From Dehalococcoidales bacterium (lineage in GTDB: Bacteria; Chloroflexota; Dehalococcoidia; Lucifugimonadales; Lucifugimonadaceae), in assembly GCA_009937255.1 (NCBI GenBank), contig JAACCT010000070.1, forward strand, positions 1 through 47,553: 47,553 bases of DNA. The letters are read 5' to 3'. The position numbers were made by a program, and so were the translations under genes. Below the pieces are notes generated by a model. That model was not told where the DNA came from, made no database searches, and was given only the letters and a program-made list of their open reading frames with translations. Every line of letters starts with the position of its first letter. Positions within the stretch are counted from its first letter, which is position 1. Of this stretch, positions 25,745-33,792 are shown piece after piece.

Positions 25745-26608
25745 TTATATATCATAAATATTTTCAGCATTTTTAAAAAAAAAGTTGTCTCTTTCAGATT
25801 TAGAAAATTCTTTAGTAAGTTTTTTATAAGCATTGATTAACTTAGCATAACTACTATACAATCCATCTACCGGCCAGTTGGTTGCAAACATAACTCTTGA
25901 TATACCAAATAGTTCAAAACATGTTTCTACATAAGGAGTAATGGATTTAATGGTCCAGTTATTATCTCCCATTCCTAGTCCAGAAATTTTACAAATAATA
26001 TTTTCCATTTTTGAAATTTTTTTCATACCTAACAGCCAATTTTTAAAATATTCATCATTACGAAAGTCTGGGTTTCCAGCATGATCCAAAACTATTTTTA
26101 TATTTGGGAATGAATTTGCTAAATCTACTAATTTTTCCATATCGTTCCATCTAACAGCTATGCTTGAAATTAAGTTATATTCTTCCTGAAGTGCAAAACC
26201 TCTCCTAAAATCTTTATCTACTAAATAATCACCATATGAAAAATCCCTGATTCCTTTAAAATACTTACAACTTAGATGATCTTCTATTACCTGTCTGGCA
26301 TCATTGGACCTAAGATCAACATGACCAACTATTGCATTTGGGAAGCCTGTTTGATCATAAGCTTCTTCTAACCATCTAGTCTCTTCGACTGGATCATTTG
26401 ACCCGATAGCTGCTTGTATATGAATAGCTTTATACATACCTAAAGGTTTAGCTTCACTAATAAAATCTTTTGCAAGATAATTTCTATTCCCTAATTCTTT
26501 TAAAGGTAAATCTTCATCAGGCTGCCAGTGTCCATAATATAATTTAGGATGACTCATATCATAGAAATGAACATGAGAATCAACAAATTTAAAATCATCT
26601 TTAATCAA
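25745..26608 (-). CDS. Amidohydrolase-2 family lactonase (COG3618 type)
   Basis: A TIM-barrel metal-dependent hydrolase of about 287 aa, starting FVDSHVHFYD with the HxH metal motif. VGHVDLRS, VLDHAGNPDF and ICKISGLGM follow, and FATNWPVDGL holds the C-terminal metal-site region. Members of this family include L-fucono-1,5-lactonase and L-rhamnono-1,4-lactonase. I prefer the TTG at 26608, because GGAGGA is 6-7 nt upstream and the 8-nt overlap with the SDR stop matches the style of this genome; an ATG five codons earlier is possible. Its position after the mutarotase and dehydrogenase strongly suggests a sugar lactonase. Confidence 0.85.
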   Translation of the reverse strand: MIKDDFKFVDSHVHFYDMSHPKLYYGHWQPDEDLPLKELGNRNYLAKDFISEAKPLGMYKAIHIQAAIGSNDPVEETRWLEEAYDQTGFPNAIVGHVDLRSNDARQVIEDHLSCKYFKGIRDFSYGDYLVDKDFRRGFALQEEYNLISSIAVRWNDMEKLVDLANSFPNIKIVLDHAGNPDFRNDEYFKNWLLGMKKISKMENIICKISGLGMGDNNWTIKSITPYVETCFELFGISRVMFATNWPVDGLYSSYAKLINAYKKLTKEFSKSERDNFFFKNAENIYDI

Positions 26609-27365
26609 CCGTTGCTCCTCCATCAATCACCAATTGAGTACCTGTAATAAATGAAGATTCTTCAGATGCTAAAAATAAAGCCCCAAAAGCAATTTCTTCA
26701 GGTTTCCCATTTCTTCCTAATAAAGAATCATCTCCAAAATCTTTGTAAGCCTTTTCAGGATCTAATCCGAGATCTTTAATATGCTGGTCAGTTGCTCTAG
26801 TTCTTATAGAGCCTGGACAGATAGAATTTACTCTTATATTAAATTTCCCAAGATCCATTGCTAAACATTTAGATAATTGAATAACGGCACCTTTAGAGGT
26901 ATTATATGGAATAAATTCTGGTTGAGCTATGAATGAAGAAACAGAAGCAATATTTATAATATTGCTATGATTATTTTTTTTTAAAGAATCTAATGATTCT
27001 TTGACACAATTTGCATATCCAATTACGTTTACTCCTAAAACTTTATTCCAATCAGCTTGAGTTATATCTTCAATTTTGCCAAAAACAAAAGCTGCTGCAT
27101 TATTTACTAAAATATTAATTTCTCCAAATTTATCGATAGATTTCTTAGTCATTTTTTGAACAGAATCAATTTTTGAAGTATCTACTTTTACAAAAATAGC
27201 TTTACCTCCATCTTTATTAATTAAATCAACTGTTTCTTTACCTGAATCTTCTTCTATATCTGCTACTGTTACATTAGCTCCTTCTTTAGCAAATAATATT
27301 GCTATTGCCCTGCCTATCCCATTTCCACTACCAGTAATTATTGTATTTTTATTTTTTAGTCTCAT
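26601..27365 (-). CDS. SDR-family dehydrogenase (likely L-rhamnose/L-fucose 1-dehydrogenase)
   Basis: A 254-aa classical SDR: TGSGNGIGRAIA cofactor loop, VADIEED with Asp, NNAAAFVFG, NIASVSSF, YNTSKGAV and FITGTQLVIDGG. AAAGGAGAT gives a strong ribosome binding site. It lies between a sugar mutarotase and a lactonase, so it probably oxidises the sugar at C1 to its lactone. Without the context the fold alone would allow many substrates. It overlaps the lactonase start by 8 nt. Confidence 0.87.
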   Translation of the reverse strand: MRLKNKNTIITGSGNGIGRAIAILFAKEGANVTVADIEEDSGKETVDLINKDGGKAIFVKVDTSKIDSVQKMTKKSIDKFGEINILVNNAAAFVFGKIEDITQADWNKVLGVNVIGYANCVKESLDSLKKNNHSNIINIASVSSFIAQPEFIPYNTSKGAVIQLSKCLAMDLGKFNIRVNSICPGSIRTRATDQHIKDLGLDPEKAYKDFGDDSLLGRNGKPEEIAFGALFLASEESSFITGTQLVIDGGATVD

Positions 27366-27387
27366 GTTTATCTCCTTTGTAATTTAA

Positions 27388-27711
27388 TTAATCCAAATGA
27401 ACAACTTCTTCTAATTCAATCATTGATTGATCAGGAGTTGCTGTTTCTGGAATCTCAAAATAAGGAGACATGAAGTTCTGCCATTTTGAGTTAATTTCTT
27501 CTTTATTCATATTTTTTAATGAATCATAAAAAGATTTTGTAGCCTCGAAATACCCAAAAATCATACCATTTTTACTCATAAATAAAGAATAATTATGCCA
27601 TCCACTTTTTTTAAGAGCTTGTTTCATTTCTGGCCAAACATCCATATGAAGATCTTTGTAATCTTCAATAAGATCTTCTCGGACTTTAAGTATAAAACCA
27701 ACTCTTTTCAA
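27388..27711 (-). CDS. L-rhamnose mutarotase family protein
   Basis: A 107-aa dimeric alpha/beta-barrel (ferredoxin-like) protein of the RhaM/YiiL family, which speeds interconversion of alpha and beta pyranoses. The features are HMDVWPEMKQAL with the His and Trp, GWHNYSLFM, FGYFEATKSF and KWQNFMSPYFE. The family also acts on L-fucose and similar sugars. The start is TTG (MKRVGFILKV), preceded by a weak GTGAG. It is the first enzyme gene of a run leading to a dehydrogenase, lactonase and zinc dehydrogenase, and supports the sugar assignment for all of them. Confidence 0.9.
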   Translation of the reverse strand: MKRVGFILKVREDLIEDYKDLHMDVWPEMKQALKKSGWHNYSLFMSKNGMIFGYFEATKSFYDSLKNMNKEEINSKWQNFMSPYFEIPETATPDQSMIELEEVVHLD

Positions 27712-27762
27712 AGATTTCTCACTTTATTGAAATTTATTTAGAGAATACTTAGATTTTTTTAT

Positions 27763-28200
27763 TTAAGTAAAGTTAACTGCTTTAGAGTTTAACAAACTTT
27801 GCCTTTCAGCTAATGAATGAACTGAAATTTTGCTTAAATGATTAAACAAAACCCCTTCGACATCTTGCCATAGTTCTCTTTGACTACATGATTTTGTATG
27901 TATACAAACTTCTTCATTATCCAAGCAATCAACAGGTGAAAGAGAATAGTCAAGAATTTTTATTATATTAGAAACATAAAGAGTTTTAGGGTCAGCTGTT
28001 AATTTATGACCTCCTAGAGGACCTCTAGTTGATTCAATAATTCCTATTTTTTGGAGTTCATTTGAAATCCTCTGTAAAAATTTCAAAGGTATTCCTTGAT
28101 CCTTAGAGACTTCTTCAGTCTTAATTAGTCCCTTATCTTGATGAAGTGACAAGTATACTAGTAATCTTAGAGCATAATCAATTTTCATAGGTATTAACAT
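27763..28200 (-). CDS. Rrf2-family transcriptional regulator with three clustered Cys
   Basis: A 145-aa winged-helix regulator. DYALRLLVYLS is at the N-terminus and the recognition helix region is IPLKFLQRISNELQ, followed by wing GPLGGHKL. DCLDNEEVCIHTKSC provides three Cys of the kind that bind a Fe-S cluster in IscR, NsrR and RsrR. The longer ATG is kept because it places the YA pair at residues 9-10 as in IscR. It is 51 nt upstream of the mutarotase on the same strand, so it may be the first gene of that operon and its regulator; it could instead control redox or sulfur genes. Confidence 0.88.
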   Translation of the reverse strand: MLIPMKIDYALRLLVYLSLHQDKGLIKTEEVSKDQGIPLKFLQRISNELQKIGIIESTRGPLGGHKLTADPKTLYVSNIIKILDYSLSPVDCLDNEEVCIHTKSCSQRELWQDVEGVLFNHLSKISVHSLAERQSLLNSKAVNFT

Positions 28201-28276
28201 ACTTACATATTAGCATAAAATTAATAAATAACACTTTTTCGAGTTTATTCATGTTGAAAAAAATATACAATTAAGT

Positions 28277-28306
28277 TTGGCTTGATTTTAGATGTTGAGC
28301 TAAAAT
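28277..28306 (+). promoter_or_regulatory. Candidate promoter of the bL25 gene
   Basis: TTGGCT (28277-28282), an 18-nt spacer and TAAAAT (28301-28306) lie 20 nt before the bL25 start. TTTTAG and CTAAAA (28286-28291 and 28300-28305) also form a small hairpin overlapping the -10. Sequence match only. Confidence 0.35.
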
Positions 28307-28326
28307 AAATAATTAATGGAAATATA

Positions 28327-28962
28327 ATGGCTGAAAAAACTTTAACTCTAGAAACGAAAAATAGAAATACATTCGGGAAAAAAAACACCTCCCTTAGAAA
28401 AACTGGGGTAGTTCCAATAAATATGTATGGCCTAGGAGAATCAATAAGCTTGCAAGTTGAAGAAGATCTTTTATATAAAACACTTAAGGAAGTTGGTTAT
28501 ACAACACCCTTAAAAATTTCAATTGAGGGTAAAAACGAAACATATACATTGGTTAGAAATATTTCTACTCATCCTGTAACTGATAAATTGGTTCACGTAG
28601 ATTTCTTGAGAGTAGATATGGAAAAGGCTATTGAGGTACAAGTTCCTGTTACACTTATAAACCAAGAAGATGCTCCCGGTACAAGAGGTGGAGCGGGTGT
28701 TGTAACTCAAGGAACTTATGAAGTTACGATCCTAGCTAAACCTTTAGAAATTCCATCAGTATTAGAAGCTGATTGCTCTATTCTAGAGGACTTAGAAATG
28801 TCTGTTTATGCAAAAAATCTTATAATACCTGATGGAGCTGTTCTAAACTCCGATCCTGAAGTACAAATAGCATGGATACAACCTCCAAGAGTTCAAGAAG
28901 TTGAAGAAGTTGCTGCTTCTGAAGAAGGTGAAGATGGTGAAGAAGGTGCTGATGGCACATAA
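28327..28962 (+). CDS. rplY: 50S ribosomal protein bL25 (Ctc form)
   Basis: A 5S-rRNA-binding ribosomal protein of the long Ctc/TL5 type, 211 aa to the first stop. The N-terminal L25 domain includes LRKTGVVPINMYG and LVRNISTHPVTDKLVHVDFLRVD. The C-terminal beta domain runs from about residue 100 and ends in an acidic tail. After the stop (TAA, 28960-28962) the same frame continues for 11 acidic, polar codons (ESTESQETSEK) to a second TAA at 28996-28998. This looks like the original tail cut short by one substitution. Loss of these residues is likely harmless. Confidence 0.94.
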   Translation: MAEKTLTLETKNRNTFGKKNTSLRKTGVVPINMYGLGESISLQVEEDLLYKTLKEVGYTTPLKISIEGKNETYTLVRNISTHPVTDKLVHVDFLRVDMEKAIEVQVPVTLINQEDAPGTRGGAGVVTQGTYEVTILAKPLEIPSVLEADCSILEDLEMSVYAKNLIIPDGAVLNSDPEVQIAWIQPPRVQEVEEVAASEEGEDGEEGADGT

Positions 28963-28990
28963 GAATCAACAGAATCACAAGAAACTAGCG

Positions 28991-29013
28991 AAAAATAAGG
29001 GGTTATTTTTTTT
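28991..29013 (+). terminator. Candidate intrinsic terminator after the bL25 gene
   Basis: AAAAATAA and TTATTTTT form an 8-bp A/T stem around GGGG, followed by further T. The stem is weak because it holds only A-T pairs. It includes the second TAA of the bL25 frame and precedes the aminotransferase gene at 29044. Confidence 0.5.
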
Positions 29014-29043
29014 AATAATAAAAAATAGCTAATTGAGAAAGTT

Positions 29044-30237
29044 ATGTTTTTTGATAATGTAAATGAAGCTCCAAAAGATCCTATATTAGGCTTAACGGAT
29101 GAATTCAATAAAGATAAAAATCCAAATAAAGTTAACTTAGCTGTTGGTGTTTATCAAGACGATAATGGGTTAACTACAACTTTTAAATCTGTTATTCAAG
29201 CTGAAAAAATACTCTTAGATATGAATATACCTAAGTCATATAAACCCATTGATGGAGATAAAGAATTTCTGAGTAAATCCATTGAAATGGTACTAGGCGA
29301 AAAAATATTAGATAATAATCAATCTTATCCCATAGCACTTAATACCCCAGGTGGTACAGGGGCTCTAAAACTAGCTTCCGAATTCCTAAATATTTTTTCT
29401 AGTAAATCGACAGTCTGGTTTAGTAATCCTACTTGGCCAAATCATAAGCCAATTTTTGAAGCATCAGGGTTCAAGACAAATGGATATGAATATTTTGATA
29501 AAGAAAAAAATATTGTCGCTTTTGAGAATATGATTGCTAGTATAAAAAAAATACCTGCTGGCGATATTATTCTTCTGCATGGATGTTGCCATAATCCCAC
29601 TGGATGCGATCTTAGTGATGATCAATGGGAAGAAATAAGTTCAGTGATTAAAAATAATGATATTATCACTATTTGTGATTTTGCATATCAAGGTCTAGGA
29701 GATGGAATTGATGAAGATGCATCAGGAGTAAGAATTCTTTCTGAAAAGTTAGATGATGTCTTTATTTGTTCAAGTTATTCTAAAAATTTTGGATTATATA
29801 GCGAAAGGGTTGGATGTTTAATTTATAAAAGTAAAGATGAAATAAAATCTGAAAAAATACTAAGTCAATTAAAAAAAACTGCCCGTACAATTTATTCAAA
29901 TCCACCCGCACATGGATCTGAAATTGTGAAAATTATTCTTAACGATGAATATCTAAAAAAATTATGGATAAAAGACCTAAGTATATTAAGAAACAGAATA
30001 AAAGAAATGAGAGTGTCCTTACTTTCAAACCTTACTGATTTAGGTTGCAAAAAAGACTTTTCTTTTATAGTTGATCAAAATGGAATGTTCAGTTTTAGTG
30101 GGATTAGTACTGAAGATGTAAAGAAATTAAGAAGTGAATATTCAATTTATATCGTTGATTCCGGAAGAGTCAATATAGCAGGAATAACTAGCAAAAATAT
30201 TAATTATATTAGTGAATCGATTAACAAAGTTATATAA
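29044..30237 (+). CDS. Aspartate/aromatic aminotransferase (AspC/TyrB type)
   Basis: A 397-aa PLP-dependent class I aminotransferase of the I-alpha subgroup, like AspC and TyrB: MFFDNVNEAPKDPILGL, VNLAVGVYQDD, LHGCCHNPTGCD, and the PLP Lys in SYSKNFGLYSERVG. It moves amino groups between aspartate or aromatic amino acids and 2-oxo acids. Substrate range cannot be settled by eye; a role in the last step of Tyr/Phe synthesis would complement aroH and the DAHP synthase in this window. The length is normal. It ends 13 nt before the convergent DUF1015 gene. Confidence 0.93.
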   Translation: MFFDNVNEAPKDPILGLTDEFNKDKNPNKVNLAVGVYQDDNGLTTTFKSVIQAEKILLDMNIPKSYKPIDGDKEFLSKSIEMVLGEKILDNNQSYPIALNTPGGTGALKLASEFLNIFSSKSTVWFSNPTWPNHKPIFEASGFKTNGYEYFDKEKNIVAFENMIASIKKIPAGDIILLHGCCHNPTGCDLSDDQWEEISSVIKNNDIITICDFAYQGLGDGIDEDASGVRILSEKLDDVFICSSYSKNFGLYSERVGCLIYKSKDEIKSEKILSQLKKTARTIYSNPPAHGSEIVKIILNDEYLKKLWIKDLSILRNRIKEMRVSLLSNLTDLGCKKDFSFIVDQNGMFSFSGISTEDVKKLRSEYSIYIVDSGRVNIAGITSKNINYISESINKVI

Positions 30238-30250
30238 TATTTTCTAAATT

Positions 30251-31531
30251 TTACAGATCACCTTCTAGACTTTGAAATACTAACCCCGCTGGAGGTTTAG
30301 GTAAGAAATTAGTTACTTTAGGAGGGAGTCGATCTCCTGAATTAACAGCTGCCAAAAAACTATTCATAGGAATGGGCCTCATTAATATAATTATATAGTT
30401 CCCCTCAGACTCTAAAATATTTTTTATTGCATTTAGATCAGTTTCAAACATTATATTTTCATCAGATATTGATTTAAGATTATCACTTAAAAAATCATCA
30501 TGAATAAACGTATAATCATTTATTTTATTTTTATTTTCTCGAGAATAAATATAAGAACTGATCAAATTATCATTTTTTAAAATTATTCCAAAATGGACAT
30601 TTTTAAAATTTGATTGTTGAGAAATATCTTTATAAAATTAAGGAATAAAAGATTTATTACTAGATTCATATGGAGAATTATATTTATTTATATTCTGGTT
30701 TGAATTGATCTTTTTTGATATGTTTTCAATCTCTATAGATTCTAATTTTATATATCGATGATACGAACGAGTGATTAATCCTGGTTCATTCATAGAAATC
30801 AATTGAATCATTCTATAGTTAATTGATTCATCATAATTAATTTCTCTTTTTGACCTAATGTTAGAAAGGTGCCTTAGACCTGCTTCATATCTATGATGTC
30901 CATCAGCAATATATATTTTAGAATTAAAAAAATTCTTACAAATTAAAGATATTGTTCCCTGATCTGTAACTCTCCAAACCTTAATTTTTTGCAACCCCTC
31001 AGGTGAAATGTCAATATATGGTTTTTTCCCAGATATAGATTTCACTAAATTAGCAATAGTTTCTCTAGAATCATCTTCATACAAACATAACAAAGGACTA
31101 TAGTTCGATTTAGCAACTTCCATGAGTCTAAATCTATCTTCAACCCATTTGTCTCTAGTTTTCTCGTGAGGTATGACTACTCTTTTAGAATAATCTTCTA
31201 CCTTCAATGCACATATAACACCTTGTCTAATAATTATTTCGTCTCCATATAGAAATTCTTCCTCTGTAACATAAATTGACGGAGAATCGTCTTGAATTAA
31301 GACTCCTTGCTCAATCCATTTTTTTTGAGTTTCAGCTGCTGAAAAATATGGATCTTCATCTAAACCTCTTAAACCTAATTCTAATCTTACCGTATTAAAA
31401 TTTGATATTTTATAAAGTTCTTTTTGTAAGCCTGGAGAAATACTGTCAAATGGTGGACATACATTTAGAGCAAGATCACCTGAAATCTTTTGATTATATC
31501 TTATGCCTTTAAAAGGTCGGAGTTCTGCCAT
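30251..31531 (-). pseudogene. DUF1015 family protein interrupted by an in-frame TAA
   Basis: A 426-codon protein of the DUF1015 family, of unknown function. Recognised by MAELRPFKGIRYN, CPPFDSISP, NFNTVRLELG, VIPHEKTRDKWVEDRF, YIADGHHRYEAGLRH, and in the C-terminal part ILMRPIPMNSFLAA and RLPPKVTNFLPKPPAGLVF. A TAA at 30638-30640 splits it after about 297 codons; the frame continues without any shift (FYKDISQQSNF and on), and the two halves fit one normal-length protein. It is either sequence error, readthrough or a young pseudogene. The conserved DGHHRYE and closing KPPAGL motifs are on different sides of the stop. Confidence 0.85.
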
Positions 31532-31660
31532 AATTGTAAAGTAATTTATTTGTTATTTATTTATTTTATATAAAACTTATTAATAATTTATAAAATAAAC
31601 AAAAATTTTTTATGAATCAAACTTATTATTAGTAATATTTTAACAATTTGGATAGTAAAA

Positions 31661-31828
31661 TTACTCAGATTTAACTTTTATTATTATCACCATCAATAAA
31701 ATGACAAAAATAAATATAATTACTGGAAGCACATAAATTAAGGGCAAATCAGTTAGAAAAATTACATAAAAAAATACTAAAATCAAAGAAATAAAACTGA
31801 TAAGTATATTTATTTTAATAATATTCAT
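31661..31828 (-). CDS. Predicted 55-aa two-span membrane protein
   Basis: A small ORF starting MNIIKINILISF and ending IIKVKSE. Two hydrophobic stretches (about 8-27 and 30-51) are separated by TDLP, with basic residues at both ends, so a helical hairpin in the membrane is plausible. There is no Shine-Dalgarno, and AT-rich DNA easily gives hydrophobic ORFs because T-rich codons encode Phe, Ile and Leu. The even spacing of two membrane spans, charged ends and its place between DUF1015 and the SulP transporter on the same strand favour a real gene. No family recognised. Confidence 0.45.
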   Translation of the reverse strand: MNIIKINILISFISLILVFFYVIFLTDLPLIYVLPVIIFIFVILLMVIIIKVKSE

Positions 31829-31879
31829 TTAAACAAATCTACCACAGTAAAAAATAGGAGTTATAGAAAAAATATAAAT

Positions 31880-33436
31880 TTATTTAACCAAATTTATATT
31901 AAATACTTTATTTGCCTTAGTCACGACCCTTAAGCTATATGGCCCTAGATTTTTAATTTTTAGAATTTTACCTACTTTATTATATTTTTCTGTTAAAGTC
32001 TTTATTGCCTCAATAGCAGATTGGTCCCATAGCCATGCATCAGAACAATCAAGAGTTACTATCTTTTCTTTATCATTTGAAGGCTTAATTAATGTCTTTA
32101 AATTATTTACAGAACCAAAAAAAACAGAACCATGTAATTTATATATTTTTTCGTCTTCTGATGATTGATTTTCTATTGAAATCCTAATAACTCTGGAAGA
32201 TTTCCAAGAGTAAACTAAAGCTGAAACAATTACTCCCACTATAACTGCTATTGCCAAGTCTTGAACTACTGTTACTCCAGTAACTAAAATAATTATAAAA
32301 GCATCTTCTTTAGGGATTTTCCCTAAAATCTTAAATGAAGTCCATGCAAAAGTTCCTATTACTACCATCATCATAATTCCAGTTAATGCAGCAATAGGAA
32401 TCATTTCAATCCATCCAGAAATAAATAAAATCAAAGATAGCAAAGCTAAAGCCGCAGTGATTCCTGACAAACGTCCTCTACCACCAGAGCTAATATTTAT
32501 CATAGATTGACCTATCATTGCACAACCTCCCATAGCACTAAAAAAACCACAGGTTAAATTACTCAAACCTTGACCCACACACTCTTTGTTAGAATTACCT
32601 TGTGTTTCAGTAATTTCATCAATTAAAGTTAAAGTTAGTAAACTCTCAATTAATCCAATTCCAGCAAGAGTTAATGAAAAAGGAAGAATAATATATAAAG
32701 TTTCAAAATTGAATGGTACTTCAGGAATATGAAATGTAGGGAATCCTCCAGAAACTGAAGCTAAGTCTCCAACAGTTGGAGTATTTATATTAAATCCTAT
32801 TACTAAGCCAGAAAGAATTAATATAGATAATAATGGAGCAGGAATAATTTTACCGATTTTAGGTATTCTAGGAAAAATAAATATTATTGCCATGGTAGCA
32901 AAAGTTAATAATAACATTATAAACAATTGACTTCCGATCATCCAATTTCCATTAAATACAACATCAAGTGCACTATGGCTTGATTCTGAATGAGAGGATG
33001 AAGAGCCATTATTTGATTTAAATTGCCCTAATTGAGAAAGGAAAATTACAATAGCCAATCCATTCACAAAACCTAGCATTACAGCAGAGGGAACTAAATG
33101 AATAAATTTACCTAATCTTAATAGACCTGCAATAATTTGTATTATTCCTGTCAATAAAATTGCAGCAAAAAGATATTGAACTCCATGTATTGCTACTAAC
33201 GATACCATTACAACTGCCATCGCTCCAGTAGCACCTGAAATCATACCACTTCTTCCTCCAAAAATTGCAGTTATAATACCTACAAAAAAAGCTGCATATA
33301 ATCCTACTAAAGGTTCAACTCCTGCTACAAAAGCAAAAGCTATAGCTTCAGGTACTAATGCAAGAGCAACTGTAAACCCAGATAAAATATCTGCTCTAGG
33401 GTTTTTAGTTAAATCAAAGTTATTAAATAAATTCAT
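31880..33436 (-). CDS. SulP-family anion transporter with STAS domain
   Basis: A 518-aa secondary transporter for sulfate, bicarbonate or related anions. The membrane domain covers about residues 15-390, with family stretches PEAIAFAFVAGVEPLVGLYAAF, GATGAMAVVM, GGCAMIGQSMINISSGGRGRLSG and GIMMMVVIGTFAW. The C-terminal STAS domain (about 410-518) includes VTLDCSDAWLWDQSAIEAI. The related BicA bicarbonate carriers are of similar size, so both sulfate and bicarbonate remain possible. It stands alone, with 356 bp of intergenic DNA upstream. Confidence 0.92.
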   Translation of the reverse strand: MNLFNNFDLTKNPRADILSGFTVALALVPEAIAFAFVAGVEPLVGLYAAFFVGIITAIFGGRSGMISGATGAMAVVMVSLVAIHGVQYLFAAILLTGIIQIIAGLLRLGKFIHLVPSAVMLGFVNGLAIVIFLSQLGQFKSNNGSSSSHSESSHSALDVVFNGNWMIGSQLFIMLLLTFATMAIIFIFPRIPKIGKIIPAPLLSILILSGLVIGFNINTPTVGDLASVSGGFPTFHIPEVPFNFETLYIILPFSLTLAGIGLIESLLTLTLIDEITETQGNSNKECVGQGLSNLTCGFFSAMGGCAMIGQSMINISSGGRGRLSGITAALALLSLILFISGWIEMIPIAALTGIMMMVVIGTFAWTSFKILGKIPKEDAFIIILVTGVTVVQDLAIAVIVGVIVSALVYSWKSSRVIRISIENQSSEDEKIYKLHGSVFFGSVNNLKTLIKPSNDKEKIVTLDCSDAWLWDQSAIEAIKTLTEKYNKVGKILKIKNLGPYSLRVVTKANKVFNINLVK

Positions 33437-33792
33437 AAAAAGTCATAATTTTAAATTTTGCTTAAACAAGGTAAATATTTTCTATATAAAATGCATTATT
33501 AAACTTTATTTATAACAAATTATCAGGACAAAAGTGAATTTTTAAATATTCATAAAAATTCAACACAAAGGATAACATATCAGATATAAGTTTTTTTTTA
33601 CAATAGTTAATATATCCAATTTTGGTATCAAATCAAATAAATTATTTATTTTTGTAGAAATATCATCTGTTAATTTATTATTGATCATTTTATAATTTGA
33701 ATAATAATAGGCTATATGGAATGAAAGCTCTCATTAGATGGTAAAAGATAAAATCAATAACTATAATTTATTTAATACTTATAAAAAATAAA
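33437..33792. other. 356-bp intergenic region between sulP and ligA
   Basis: This is the longest gap here. It separates two divergent genes, so it should hold both promoters. It is very AT-rich and many weak TATAAT-like hexamers make a choice unreliable. The only coding candidate is a broken short ORF on the minus strand. There is no strong hairpin, tRNA or direct repeat that I can see. Confidence 0.6.
33510..33688 (-). pseudogene. Doubtful small ORF, possibly frameshifted
   Basis: An ATG at 33688 opens a 42-codon frame starting MINNKLTDDISTKINNLF. At a run of nine T (33591-33599) one more base would shift into a frame reading KKKLISDMLSFVLNFYEYL and ending at 33510, giving a protein of about 59 aa with amphipathic, helix-like character. 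The shape recalls small coiled-coil accessory proteins, but similarity is too weak to name one. No ribosome binding site. It may be chance. Confidence 0.2.
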
